From positions 248,001-312,000 of the forward strand of contig NZ_CP043653.1 in the NCBI RefSeq assembly GCF_014217685.1: 64,000 bases of DNA. Direction: 5' to 3'. How positions within the stretch are numbered: the first letter of the stretch is position 1; each line of letters begins with the position of its first letter. Of the stretch, positions 53,734 through 62,745 are shown piece by piece. A program made the position numbers and the translations under genes. The notes under the pieces were generated by a model, which saw only the letters and a program-made list of their open reading frames with translations, had not been told where the DNA came from and searched no databases. The stretch comes from Glaciihabitans sp. INWT7. GTDB taxonomy: Bacteria; Actinomycetota; Actinomycetes; Actinomycetales; Microbacteriaceae.

Positions 53734-53872
53734 CCTCAAGAGCGTCATTCACTGCGCGCCGGATGTGGTCAGCGCTCCCGGCGCTCCTTGACACGGTGCG
53801 GATTCGGATGTCGACTCGGTTCACCCGCTGACCGAGGATGTCAGTGGCCCGAACCGGCCGAGGAGTACTGAG

Positions 53873-54490
53873 ATGAGCACCATCGTCGTGCAGGCATTCA
53901 TCACCCTGGACGGCGTCGTCCAGTCCGGCGGGGGCCCGGAGGAGGATCGCGAGGGTGGCTTCGAGCACGGCGGGTGGACATCGGAGTATGACGAGCACGA
54001 CGTGGCTGGCGAGATGACGGAGATCATCCGCTCCTGGGAGAGCGCAACCGAGGCGCTGCTGCTCGGACGCAAGACCTACGAGATCTGGGCCTCCTCCTGG
54101 GGCGTCTGGGACGAGAACGACGCTGGATTGAAGGGGGAGCTCAACAGAAGGTACAACCGCGTTCCCAAATACGTCGCCTCCCGCACGCTCAGCGAGCTCG
54201 GTTGGCAGAACTCGCACCTTCTCGGCGCGGATGTCCCGGCTGCGGTGCGCGCGCTTCGCGAGGAGCCCGGTGGCGAAATCCGCGTCTGGGGCAGCACCCG
54301 GCTGATCCACACACTGGCCGAGCACGACCTGATCGACGAATACCGGCTCGCGGTCTACCCGATGGTGTTGGGTACCGGCAAGAGGTTGTTTCCCGAGGGA
54401 TTTCCCCGGGTGAGCCTCTCCCGTGTGGACACCCGAGCTCTGGCATCCGGGGTGCAGGTCACCACCTACCGTCGCTCGACCCCCGCCTGA
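53873..54490 (+). CDS. Dihydrofolate reductase family (RibD C-terminal) protein
   Basis: 205 residues of the RibD_C/DHFR-like family (STIVVQAFITLDGVVQSGGGPEEDREGGFEHGGW ... EALLLGRKTYEIWASSW ... IRVWGSTRLIHTLAEHDLIDEYRLAVYPMVLGTGKRLF). These NADPH-binding proteins are common in actinobacteria; the substrate is unknown. It converges with the carbonic anhydrase gene and is divergent from copB. Confidence 0.88.
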   Translation: MSTIVVQAFITLDGVVQSGGGPEEDREGGFEHGGWTSEYDEHDVAGEMTEIIRSWESATEALLLGRKTYEIWASSWGVWDENDAGLKGELNRRYNRVPKYVASRTLSELGWQNSHLLGADVPAAVRALREEPGGEIRVWGSTRLIHTLAEHDLIDEYRLAVYPMVLGTGKRLFPEGFPRVSLSRVDTRALASGVQVTTYRRSTPA

Positions 54491-54507
54491 TCAGCTGCCC
54501 CAGGGTC

Positions 54508-54999
54508 TCAGGCGGCGACCTCGTTCAACTTGCCGGTGGCGACGTCGAAGACGAAGCCACGCACCGAGTCCCGGAACGGGATGAACGGGCTCGCCGCGAT
54601 TCGGGCGATCGACTGCTTCACGTCTGCGGCCTCATCCGGGAAGGACTCGGCTGCCCACGCGGGCCGCAGTCCCGTGTCGTCCTGGATCGACTGCTTGAAG
54701 GCGTCGTCGGTGAAGGTCAGCATTCCGCAGTCCGTGTGATGGATCAGGATGATCTCCCTCGTGCCGAGCAGCCTCTGGCTGATCGCCAGCGAGCGGATCT
54801 CGTCCTCGGTGATCACCCCGCCGGCGTTGCGGATCACGTGCGACTCGCCCTCCGCCAGCCCGAGTACCCGGTAGACGTCGATGCGCGCATCCATGCAGGC
54901 GACGACAGCGATGTGCTTGCTCGGCGGCAGCGGCAATGGGCCGGAGAACTGCGCGGCATAGGCTTCGTTGTTCTTCAGCAGGTCGTCGGTCACGCTCAT
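54508..54999 (-). CDS. Beta-class carbonic anhydrase
   Basis: 163 residues, a small actinobacterial beta-CA. Zinc ligands and active-site residues are in CMDARID (Cys-x-Asp-x-Arg) and HHTDCGM (His-x-x-Cys). It interconverts CO2 and bicarbonate. ATG at 54999 has GAGGAA just upstream; a longer frame to 55038 is possible but without a ribosome binding site. Confidence 0.92.
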   Translation of the reverse strand: MSVTDDLLKNNEAYAAQFSGPLPLPPSKHIAVVACMDARIDVYRVLGLAEGESHVIRNAGGVITEDEIRSLAISQRLLGTREIILIHHTDCGMLTFTDDAFKQSIQDDTGLRPAWAAESFPDEAADVKQSIARIAASPFIPFRDSVRGFVFDVATGKLNEVAA

Positions 55000-55173
55000 C
55001 GGGTTCCTCACTTCGGGGTGTCGACCGGATCGGGTCACCCCCAGCTTCGACCCCTCTCGGGGGCCGCAGGCCGTTGTTACCGCGCCTTACGGTTTGAGTC
55101 GGAGTGTTACCCAGCACCTTCGCGCAAATTCAAGCCCCTGACCCCGACAATTTCCGCGCGTACCGTGCTCGGC

Positions 55174-56070
55174 ATGGCAATCACCCAGTACACCTTCGGC
55201 AACCCCGTCACCCGCTACCCCGACATCACCCCACCAGAGCAGCACCAGGACGGTCCGGGCGTGGAGCACGCCCAGAGCTCGGCCCCGGATGTCGGCGAAG
55301 ACAGCTACGTCGGCAGCGGCCGGCTCACCGGCCGCAAGGCCCTCATTACCGGTGGGGACTCCGGCATCGGCGCCGCGGTCGCTATCGCCTTCGCCAGGGA
55401 GGGAGCGGATGTCGCGATCTCCTACCTCGCTTCGGAGCAGGAAGATGCCGACCGCACCATCCGACTGATCGAAGCAGCCGGGCGGAAGGCGGTCGCCCTT
55501 CCCGGAGACATCACGGATGCCGCGCGTTGCCGCGACCTCGTCGCGCAGGCCGTCGAGCAACTCGGAGGGCTGGACATCCTCGTCAACAATGCCGGCAAGC
55601 AGCAGTTCGCCGAGCACCTGCTCGACATCAGCGATGAGCAGTTCGCGGAGACATACGAGACCAACGTCTTCGCGATGTTCTGGATCACCAAGGCCGCCCT
55701 CCCGCACCTCGCGCCCGGATCGACGATCATCAACACCTCATCGATCCAGGGCTACACGCCGTCGCCGCTTCTGGTCGACTATGCCTCGACCAAGGCCGCG
55801 ATCAACACCTTCTCCAAGGCACTGGCTCAGCAACTCGCTCCAGAGGGCATCCGCGTGAACGTGGTGGCGCCCGGCCCGATCTGGACTCCGCTGCAGACCG
55901 CCGGCGGCCAGCCGCCCTCGGCGCTGCCGACCACGGGCGAAGAGACGGCGCTCGGCCGTTGGGGGCAGCCCGCAGAGTTGGCCCCGGCTTACGTGTTCCT
56001 CGCCTCACCGGAATCGAGTTTCGTCGTGGGCGAGACGCTGCACGTCGACGGGGGAATGCCCAATCCCTGA
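55174..56070 (+). CDS. SDR family oxidoreductase
   Basis: 298-residue classical short-chain dehydrogenase. Cofactor motif TGGDSGIGAAVAIAF, NNAG, catalytic Ser in TSSIQG and YxxxK in YASTK; the 45-residue N-terminal arm (GNPVTRYPDITPPEQHQDGPG) is typical of the YghA/YhdF-like subgroup. The substrate is unknown. TACCGT at 55161-55166, 7 nt before the ATG, suggests leaderless translation. The 170 bp upstream hold no gene. Confidence 0.92.
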   Translation: MAITQYTFGNPVTRYPDITPPEQHQDGPGVEHAQSSAPDVGEDSYVGSGRLTGRKALITGGDSGIGAAVAIAFAREGADVAISYLASEQEDADRTIRLIEAAGRKAVALPGDITDAARCRDLVAQAVEQLGGLDILVNNAGKQQFAEHLLDISDEQFAETYETNVFAMFWITKAALPHLAPGSTIINTSSIQGYTPSPLLVDYASTKAAINTFSKALAQQLAPEGIRVNVVAPGPIWTPLQTAGGQPPSALPTTGEETALGRWGQPAELAPAYVFLASPESSFVVGETLHVDGGMPNP

Positions 56071-56113
56071 CTCACTGCAACCCTGACCCGCTGCGGGGAG
56101 TCGAGGGCGCGCT

Positions 56114-57202
56114 CTAGCGCTTGCCCTCGGCGACCTCGACGCCCAGCCATCGCGCCAGCTCGGAGATCTCCTCTCGCACCATCGCGTCCTCCTCCGGGTC
56201 GAAGGGCAGGAATTCGTGTACCGCGGCGATCCGAAGCACGCTCTCGGATCGGTCGACCTCGGCCTCGAGCATGCCGACGAAGCGATCGCCCATGAGGATG
56301 GGGTGGGCAAACAGTCCGTACTTGCGCTGGGGCTTCGGCTTGAACTGCTCGAGCACGTACTCGAACTCGAAGATCTCACGAAGCCGCGGACGATCGAAGA
56401 GCAAGCCGTCGTAGGGGTTGAGGAAGGCGACGCGACCGCCGGCGTCTTCGTCGAGCGTCGCGAGTGCCGCCGGGTCCACCCGCCAGGGCGAACGCAGTCC
56501 CTCGATCCGCACCGGCTCGCCGGCCATTCCGACCGGAGTCCAGGGCGACTTCTGCCGGGCGATTCCGGCGGCCTGGAGCCGTCTCTCGTCCCACTGCCGG
56601 TCCGCGTGCTCCCTGTCCAGTTCGGGCAGATCACTGGGGTAGACGCGCTCGGCGAGGTCCCAGCGGCGATGCCTGCCCTCGCGGCCGACGATGGCGACCT
56701 CACCCTGTCGGCTGAGGAAGTCCAGCATGATCGGCACCTGATTGGATCCGAACCATCCATCGGGTGGTCGAGTCACGTCGGCGGTGTCGGGGATGTCGCT
56801 CGCGAGAAGCGGACCATCGGACCGGAGCCGCGCCAGAACCTCCGACCGGAAGCGCGAGTTCGCGTCGAGCCACTGCCGGGTGCTCTCGCGGCGTGGCCAT
56901 TGCCGCATCGCGGGCAGCATCAGCGGCAGCAGGCTGACCGGGCGGAATGCCCCGTCGAACTCGAAAAGCAGGTGATCCCGTTCGACAGCATCCTTCAGCT
57001 GACCGGGCTCATAGGCGTAACCGATCCGCGACCACAGCACGGTGTGCTCGCACGCCGCGATGACCCGGGTCGGATCGATCTTGACAGCGCCAAGCTGCTC
57101 CGCGACCTCGATGACATCGCCCGGACGTTCGGCATCGAGCAACTGGGATCGCACCGCGATGCGACGGGCATCGTCCAGCGTGAGTACTCGAGGGCTCGCC
57201 AT
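56114..57202 (-). CDS. YcaQ/AlkZ-like winged-helix DNA glycosylase family protein
   Basis: 362 residues of the HTH_42 family that unhooks interstrand crosslinks in YcaQ and AlkZ. The family layout is clear: N-terminal winged helix, LFEFDGAFRPVSLLPL, and the C-terminal GRVAFLNPYDGLLFDRPRLREIFEFEYVLEQFKP. At the place where E. coli YcaQ has a QxD catalytic motif, this protein has KID (41-43), so the activity is uncertain. ATG at 57202 has GGGGAGG upstream. Confidence 0.85.
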   Translation of the reverse strand: MASPRVLTLDDARRIAVRSQLLDAERPGDVIEVAEQLGAVKIDPTRVIAACEHTVLWSRIGYAYEPGQLKDAVERDHLLFEFDGAFRPVSLLPLMLPAMRQWPRRESTRQWLDANSRFRSEVLARLRSDGPLLASDIPDTADVTRPPDGWFGSNQVPIMLDFLSRQGEVAIVGREGRHRRWDLAERVYPSDLPELDREHADRQWDERRLQAAGIARQKSPWTPVGMAGEPVRIEGLRSPWRVDPAALATLDEDAGGRVAFLNPYDGLLFDRPRLREIFEFEYVLEQFKPKPQRKYGLFAHPILMGDRFVGMLEAEVDRSESVLRIAAVHEFLPFDPEEDAMVREEISELARWLGVEVAEGKR

Positions 57203-57370
57203 GGGCACCTCCCCTGTCTCGGATTCAGCCGGCCTTCGTCGGCGCGTTCCTATCATCGTCCCCACGACCGACGGCGAAGCCAAAGTGTTCGAGGAGACGC
57301 TCGCCCCGAGCACGCGAACCGTGGGGCTGAGACGAAGATGCATCTTTGCTGGTAGTTCGATGTCAATACA

Positions 57371-57400
57371 TGCACTGAGTGCATCGTTGCACTTAGTGTG
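57371..57400. promoter_or_regulatory. Two candidate TetR operators before the TetR/MMPL pair
   Basis: TGCACTGAGTGCA (57371-57383) is a palindrome around one base, and TGCACTTAGTGTG (57388-57400) repeats it imperfectly 17 bp later across the GTG start. The matched arms suggest autorepression. Confidence 0.6.
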
Positions 57401-58051
57401 AGCGACGTGATCATGTCCACGGCACCCGATCGACGGGCCGCTCTCAAAGAGCGCCATCGATCGGCGATCCTGGCCGCAGCCCATGATCTCGTGCAGGAGC
57501 GCGGCGGTCCCCGCTTCAACGTGGACGAGCTCGCCGAGCGAGCCGATGTGGCCAGGCGCACCGTCTTCAACCATTTCGCCTCCGTCGACGAAGTACTCCT
57601 GGCCCTCTCCGCCGAGGAACTCGAGGTGATCATCGACGAATTCATCGCCGCGGTCGCCGCCAGCCCGGTCGGTGACGGCAGTCGAGCGTCCATGTTCGCC
57701 GAGCTCGCTGAGATGCTGCAGCACGTCGATCTGCCCACGGTGATCGCCTCTGTCGTGAAAGTCCTCGGCGTCGAGGATGCCGACGATGCCCGAGGGCGCG
57801 CGCTCACCGACGTGACATTCGCCCGCGCCGCCGATCGCCTCCTGCGTGAGGTCGCGAGGCGCTACCCGCAGGCGGACACGCTCGACACCGAAGTCCTCGT
57901 CGGTTCGCTGATGAACGGCGTCGTCGTCATCGCCAAGCGCTGGCTCGAAGAATCGGCCGGACGCCCCGACCCCGCAGCGCGGGCCGACTGGGACCGCCTC
58001 CTCGCCCGGCTCACCGACACCATCAGATCTGGATATTCGCCCACAGCTTGA
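57398..58051 (+). CDS. TetR-family transcriptional regulator
   Basis: 217 residues. N-terminal HTH (RRAALKERHRSAILAAAHDLVQERGGPRFNVDELAERADVARRTVFNHFASVDEVLLAL) and a C-terminal ligand domain. It is followed 92 bp later by an MMPL exporter gene, so it probably represses that gene and itself. GTG at 57398 overlaps the second operator; ATG at 57413 would shorten it by five residues. Confidence 0.9.
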   Translation: MSDVIMSTAPDRRAALKERHRSAILAAAHDLVQERGGPRFNVDELAERADVARRTVFNHFASVDEVLLALSAEELEVIIDEFIAAVAASPVGDGSRASMFAELAEMLQHVDLPTVIASVVKVLGVEDADDARGRALTDVTFARAADRLLREVARRYPQADTLDTEVLVGSLMNGVVVIAKRWLEESAGRPDPAARADWDRLLARLTDTIRSGYSPTA

Positions 58052-58143
58052 TATCGCGGGGTGCACCGGCGCGCCCCGTTCCGCACGACAGCACCGCACT
58101 CACCACACCCTGCACTCACCATTGAAAGGAACGAGGGTTCGAC

Positions 58144-60702
58144 ATGGCCGGCCTCCTCTATCGCCTCGGACGATTCTCTGCACGCCGTCACTGGACGGTC
58201 ATCGTCAGCTGGGTGGTGATCATCGCCCTCGCGGGAGTCGGGTACGCGCTGTTCGCGGGCACGCCATCCCCGTCGATCAGCATCCCCGGTACGGCGACGG
58301 CCAAGGTGCAGGACGAGCTGAACGCGAAGTTCCCCAAGGCGAGCGGCGGAAGCGGAAGCCTCGTGCTCGAGACGACCTCCGGAAAGGCCTTCACCGACGC
58401 CCAGAAGGCGGATGTCACGCAGCTTCTCGCAGACATCGCCGACATGAGCGGGGTGAAGTCGGCCAACAACCCGTTCACCACGCAAGCGACACTGGACGAC
58501 AACCGGCAGCAGGTCACCGACGGTCGGTCGAAGATCACCACCGGCAAGGACCAGCTCGCGGCCGCGCAGGCCCAGCTGACCGCGGGCCAGACTCAACTCG
58601 ATCAGGCCCAGCAGCAGCTCGACGCGGCCAAGGCCGCGGCCGCGGGTGCTCCGGCGGCAGTGCAGGCGCAGCTCGAGGCGCAGCAGGCCGGGATCACCGC
58701 CCAGCAGGCGACCCTCACCGCCAATCAAGCGACCCTCGACGCCAACGCGAAGACCCTCGACGATCAGAGCACCAAGCTCGAACTCGGATCCCAGCTTCTC
58801 GACCTCTCGTCCAACATCCGATTCGTTTCCAAGGATGACAGCAGTGCTGTCGCCACCATCCAGTTCACCAAGTCGACCAACCTCGTCTCTCCCGCGCTGA
58901 AGACCGCGGTCGAGAAAAAGGCGGAGGCCGGCGTCGACGGGGTGAAGGTCTATGTGTCGCAAGACATCGCGCAGGGGGTTCCGAGCATCCTCGGACCGGG
59001 TGAAGTCGTCGGCGTCATCGTCGCGGCGATCGTGCTCATGGTCATGCTCGGAACGCTCATCGGAGCGGCCCTTCCCCTCCTCAGCGCCGGCGTCGGACTC
59101 GGTGCCGCCACCCTGGGCGCCATGGCGTTCTCCGGCATCGTGGAGTTCAACTCCGTCACGGTGGTGCTCGGTGTGATGCTCGGCCTGGCGGTCGGAATCG
59201 ACTATTCGCTGTTCATCCTCAACCGGCATCGCACCCAGTTGAAACAGGGGATGCCGCTGCACGAGTCCATCGGACTGGCCAACGGTACCTCCGGCAACGC
59301 GGTGGTCTTCGCCGGCACCACGGTCATCGTCGCACTGCTCGCGCTCAACATCACCGGCATCCCGTTCCTCGGCCTCATGGGAACCGTCGGTGCCGTCGCG
59401 GTCGCGGTGGCCATCCTGGTGGCGATCACGTTCACCCCGGCGATGCTCTCGCTGGTCGGGCTCCGGATCCTGCGCAAGAAGGAACGCCTGGCGATCGGGC
59501 ACGCGAGCGCCAAGCGGGTGCCCAACACTCCGATGAAGACCTGGCGCGCGATCATCACGCTGGTCGCCGGCGTCGCGGTTCTCGGCGTCATCGCCCTCCC
59601 TGCCATGAACATGCGCCTCGGGCTTCCTGTCGGCTCATCGGAGGCCACGACCTCTAGCCAGTACAAGGCCTACAAGACCCTCGAAGACAAGTTCGGCGCC
59701 GGCCAGAACAGCCCGCTGCTCGTCGTCGCCGATCTGCCCGCGGCCGCTACCGGAGACGAACTCCAGCGCCAGGAGATCGCGATCGGAACGAAGATCACGT
59801 CAGTGGGAAACGTGGCCGCAGTAGCTCCGATCGGCGCATCGACGGATGGCACGGTCGTCGCCTTCCAGGTGATCCCGAAGGGAGGCCCGTCGAGCGTGTC
59901 GACGGAGGCTCTCGTTCACGATCTGCGCGATCTCTCTCCGATCTCGTCGGATTCCGGAAAGATCACCCTGGGGGTGGCCGGCAACGCGAGTGCGAACATC
60001 GACGTGTCCGAGAAGCTCTCCGCGGCGCTTCCGATCTATCTCGTGGTGGTCGTCGGGCTTTCGCTGCTGATCCTGATCCTGGTGTTCCGCTCGATTCTCG
60101 TGCCGATCACCGCGACGGCGGGCTTCGTGCTGTCGCTCCTCGCCACCTTCGGCGGGCTCACCGCGATCTACCAGTACGGATGGCTCAGCGCCGTGTTCGG
60201 AGTGCACGATCCGGCGCCGATTCTGAGCTTCCTGCCCGTGATCGAGGTCGGGGTGCTGTTCGGTCTCGCGATGGACTACCAGCTGTTCCTGGTCTCTGGC
60301 ATGCGGGAGGCTTACGCTCACGGTGCCCCGGCGAAGATCGCCGTGCAGCGCGGCCTTCATGCCGGTCGATCGGTGGTGACGGCCGCAGCCATCATCATGA
60401 TCTCGGTCTTCTCCGGATTCATCTTCTCGGAGTCCTCCACTATTCGCCCGATCGGTTTCGGACTGGCCTTCGGCGTGCTCCTCGACGCCTTCATCGTGCG
60501 GATGCTGCTCATCCCGGCCGCCATGCACCTGCTCGGAAGAGCGGCATGGTGGCTGCCGAAATGGCTGGACCGCATCATCCCGGACGTCGACGTGGAGGGC
60601 GCGAAGCTCGAGCGGACGCATCCTGTCTCTCACGAGGACGAGGTGGTCGATCTGGCCGTCGGCGAGGATTCGGCTCCACGGCATCCGGCCCACCGGGCCT
60701 GA
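58144..60702 (+). CDS. MMPL/RND family transporter
   Basis: 852 residues with about 12 helices in two MMPL halves. The first extracytoplasmic loop (about residues 120-220) is a long Gln/Ala-rich coiled coil (AAAQAQLTAGQTQLDQAQQQ and similar repeats), typical of actinobacterial MMPL proteins. GIDYSLFILNRHR and AMDYQLFLVSGMRE carry the proton-relay Asp-Tyr pairs. It exports a lipid or drug; the substrate is unknown. A GAAAGGAACGAGG ribosome binding site precedes the ATG. Confidence 0.92.
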   Translation: MAGLLYRLGRFSARRHWTVIVSWVVIIALAGVGYALFAGTPSPSISIPGTATAKVQDELNAKFPKASGGSGSLVLETTSGKAFTDAQKADVTQLLADIADMSGVKSANNPFTTQATLDDNRQQVTDGRSKITTGKDQLAAAQAQLTAGQTQLDQAQQQLDAAKAAAAGAPAAVQAQLEAQQAGITAQQATLTANQATLDANAKTLDDQSTKLELGSQLLDLSSNIRFVSKDDSSAVATIQFTKSTNLVSPALKTAVEKKAEAGVDGVKVYVSQDIAQGVPSILGPGEVVGVIVAAIVLMVMLGTLIGAALPLLSAGVGLGAATLGAMAFSGIVEFNSVTVVLGVMLGLAVGIDYSLFILNRHRTQLKQGMPLHESIGLANGTSGNAVVFAGTTVIVALLALNITGIPFLGLMGTVGAVAVAVAILVAITFTPAMLSLVGLRILRKKERLAIGHASAKRVPNTPMKTWRAIITLVAGVAVLGVIALPAMNMRLGLPVGSSEATTSSQYKAYKTLEDKFGAGQNSPLLVVADLPAAATGDELQRQEIAIGTKITSVGNVAAVAPIGASTDGTVVAFQVIPKGGPSSVSTEALVHDLRDLSPISSDSGKITLGVAGNASANIDVSEKLSAALPIYLVVVVGLSLLILILVFRSILVPITATAGFVLSLLATFGGLTAIYQYGWLSAVFGVHDPAPILSFLPVIEVGVLFGLAMDYQLFLVSGMREAYAHGAPAKIAVQRGLHAGRSVVTAAAIIMISVFSGFIFSESSTIRPIGFGLAFGVLLDAFIVRMLLIPAAMHLLGRAAWWLPKWLDRIIPDVDVEGAKLERTHPVSHEDEVVDLAVGEDSAPRHPAHRA

Positions 60703-60719
60703 GGCCGCGCTGGCGGCGG

Positions 60720-61085
60720 TCAGTCCTGGGGCATGATCAGGCAGAACGGATGCCCGGCAGGGTCGAGGTAGACGCGAAACGTGGGCGTCTCCGATCCCGC
60801 CTTGGTCGCACCGAGTGCGAGCACGGCAGCCTCGGCGACGTCGAAGTCGTCGACCTTCACGTCGAGATGCATCTGCTGCGGGCCATCCTGGCTGGGCCAC
60901 CGCGGAGCTGTGTAGTGGTCCACCTGCTGGAACGCGATGAGCGGGCGCCCTCCGCCGGGCGGCGCGAGTTCGGCCCAGTCGGGGTCGAAGCCGACGATCT
61001 CGGCTCCGATCAGCTCGGCATAGAACCGGGCGAGTTGCTGGGGTTCCGGGCAGTCGATGAGGAGAAGTTCAAGGGTTCCGATCAT
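60720..61085 (-). CDS. VOC family protein
   Basis: 121 residues, a single glyoxalase/bleomycin-resistance module (LELLLIDCPEPQQLARFYAELIGAEIVGFDPDWAEL ... FRVYLDPAGHPFCLI). The histidine and glutamate positions of metal-binding VOC proteins are only partly present. Convergent with the MMPL gene and divergent from a second VOC gene. Confidence 0.88.
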   Translation of the reverse strand: MIGTLELLLIDCPEPQQLARFYAELIGAEIVGFDPDWAELAPPGGGRPLIAFQQVDHYTAPRWPSQDGPQQMHLDVKVDDFDVAEAAVLALGATKAGSETPTFRVYLDPAGHPFCLIMPQD

Positions 61086-61176
61086 GAGCCGAGGCTACTC
61101 GGTGGGTATGACAATGGGCGCGTCGTCGTGGCCCGGCGCCGGCCACGCCATAATGACGGGGGAAAGAGGAGTTGCC

Positions 61177-61542
61177 ATGGACATGCGTCTGGAACTGGTG
61201 CCGCTGCGTTCGACCGACGTGGACCGCAGCAAGGCCTTCTACGTCGAGCAGGTCGGCTTCCTGGTCGACCACGACGTCGAGCCGGGCAATGGCATGCGGG
61301 TGGTGCAGCTGACCCCTCCCGGATCGGCCTGTTCGATCGCCATCGGCGTGGGTTTCGTCGAGGCGGATGCGCCCGCAGTGAATGGTCTGCACCTGGTGGT
61401 GGACGACCTGGACGCGGTCAGGGAGGAGCTGCTCGGCACCGGAGTGGAGGTATCGGGGATCAGCGACATGGGCGGAGTCCGCTACGCCTACTTCAGCGAC
61501 CCGGACGGCAACTCCTGGGCGCTCCAGCAGATATCCCGCTAA
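61177..61542 (+). CDS. VOC family protein
   Basis: 121 residues with the VOC pattern LELVPLRSTDVDRSKAFYVEQVGFLVDHDVEPGNGMRVVQLTPPGSACSI and the end RYAYFSDPDGNSWALQQ. ATG at 61177 follows a GGAAAGAGGAG ribosome binding site. The substrate is unknown; it differs too much from the other VOC gene to be a recent duplicate. Confidence 0.9.
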   Translation: MDMRLELVPLRSTDVDRSKAFYVEQVGFLVDHDVEPGNGMRVVQLTPPGSACSIAIGVGFVEADAPAVNGLHLVVDDLDAVREELLGTGVEVSGISDMGGVRYAYFSDPDGNSWALQQISR

Positions 61543-61633
61543 CGGGACCAGCGCCTGACGCCCCACCCATAACGTCACAACGGATCGGCAGCCTGCGCCT
61601 CGGAGGGAGGACGTCCTCTTCGGTGCCCGGCGG

Positions 61634-62326
61634 CTAATTCAGAGACTGGTGCGGTGCGGAGAAGGCGATCGAGTTCGCCGTGACTCCCACGAGACCGAGA
61701 GTCACACGCAGCATGGTCGGCGGCAGCTCGTCACCCGGCGGAGGTGTGTTGGCGAGGAGGGTGAGTGCCGTGCCGTCGAGCAATGATGCCGTGAGCGAGT
61801 CGAGATAGACCTGCACGTTCCCCGTCAGCTGCATCGTCGTGGCATCGGTCACCAGAGCTGGACCGGTCGCCTTCCGCACATCGAGCAGGAAGTCCTTCAC
61901 GGTGACACCGTCGGCGACGATCTTGAGCGCTGTCGTGCGGGTGCCGTTGGCTAGGGGGACCGTGACGACGGTGACCGAGTGGAGTCCCGAGATGGAGATC
62001 GAGGAGCCGCCGAGCTGGGCGGCGGGCAGGGTGAACGTCGGGGCTCCGTCATCCGGCACGCCGATGGCCGGGGCCGGCGGCGTGCCCGAACCCGGTGCGG
62101 GCGGCAGGCCGATTTTCCCGGGGAGGGGCGCGACGGGGGCCGGACTCGGTCGAGGACCCTGGCTCGGTGCGGGAGACGGCTGTCCCGACCCGCACTGCAT
62201 GAGCAGCGGGATGCACATGCCCGCGCCCGGCACCCGTGCCGCGCCGATTCCCGAGAGGGCGACCACGAGCACCGCCGCAATCAGAAGAGTCCCGGTCGTG
62301 CACCGGCGCGACCGCCCCGCGTTCAG
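61634..62326 (-). CDS. Secreted proline-rich protein of the DUF6230/DUF6114 operon
   Basis: About 230 residues: a signal segment (TGTLLIAAVLVVALSGIGAA), a Cys pair, a Pro-rich linker, and a beta-rich C-domain (FTLPAAQLGGSSISISGLHSVTVVTVPLANG...). No ATG, GTG or TTG lies before the signal peptide without entering the upstream gene. The best start is CTG at 62326-62324, overlapping the upstream TGA (CTGA), as ATGA overlaps do elsewhere here. The function is unknown. Confidence 0.65.
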   Translation of the reverse strand: MNAGRSRRCTTGTLLIAAVLVVALSGIGAARVPGAGMCIPLLMQCGSGQPSPAPSQGPRPSPAPVAPLPGKIGLPPAPGSGTPPAPAIGVPDDGAPTFTLPAAQLGGSSISISGLHSVTVVTVPLANGTRTTALKIVADGVTVKDFLLDVRKATGPALVTDATTMQLTGNVQVYLDSLTASLLDGTALTLLANTPPPGDELPPTMLRVTLGLVGVTANSIAFSAPHQSLN

Positions 62327-62745
62327 GATCGACTCGCTTCGACGGGGGCCGCTTCCCTCACGACCGCGGCGGTCTCCGGGTTCTGGTGACGAGACTCCAG
62401 CGGCATCCAGGCGACGATCAGGATGCCGCCGACCGCACCGAGGAGCATTCCGATGAAGAATCCGCCCAGGTTCACTCCGACTAGCGAGTAGATCGAGATG
62501 GCGAGCACGAGCACACCGTAGAAGATGCGGTGCACCGGCATGACGGTCGCGAGGATTCCGAGCAACACCATCAGCAGCGGGATGATCGTGGCCTGCAATC
62601 CCTCGATGCCCACCTGCACGTGGATCTTGCCCACGTCCAACTGCCCGGAGAAGAACATCTCCACCCCGGCGAGGGCGGCGAGCAGACCTCCCACGAAAGG
62701 CCGGTTGCGTCGCCAGGCCGAGAATGCGGTGCGACGGGCGGTCAC
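62323..62745 (-). CDS. DUF6114 family membrane protein
   Basis: 140 residues with four helices (FVGGLLAALAGVEMFF, ATIIPLLMVLLGILATVMP, IFYGVLVLAISIYSLVG and GFFIGMLLGAVGGILIVAW) and a short cytoplasmic tail. It matches the DUF6114 proteins that follow DUF6230 genes in actinobacteria. GTG at 62745 overlaps the DUF6230 stop by one base, so translation is coupled. The function is unknown. Confidence 0.85.
   Translation of the reverse strand: MTARRTAFSAWRRNRPFVGGLLAALAGVEMFFSGQLDVGKIHVQVGIEGLQATIIPLLMVLLGILATVMPVHRIFYGVLVLAISIYSLVGVNLGGFFIGMLLGAVGGILIVAWMPLESRHQNPETAAVVREAAPVEASRS

Noticed and set aside
54202-56070. 622-residue plus-strand frame that ends with the SDR
   Set aside because: Only the part from 55174 is the SDR; the upstream part overlaps the DHFR-like and carbonic anhydrase genes and has no domain.
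50473-57000. An integrative element inserted at tRNA-Met
   Set aside because: No integrase and no repeated tRNA 3' end were seen; the genes may be normal strain variation.
60720-61542. The two VOC genes as a recent duplication
   Set aside because: They share only the fold pattern; sequences differ widely and they lie on opposite strands.
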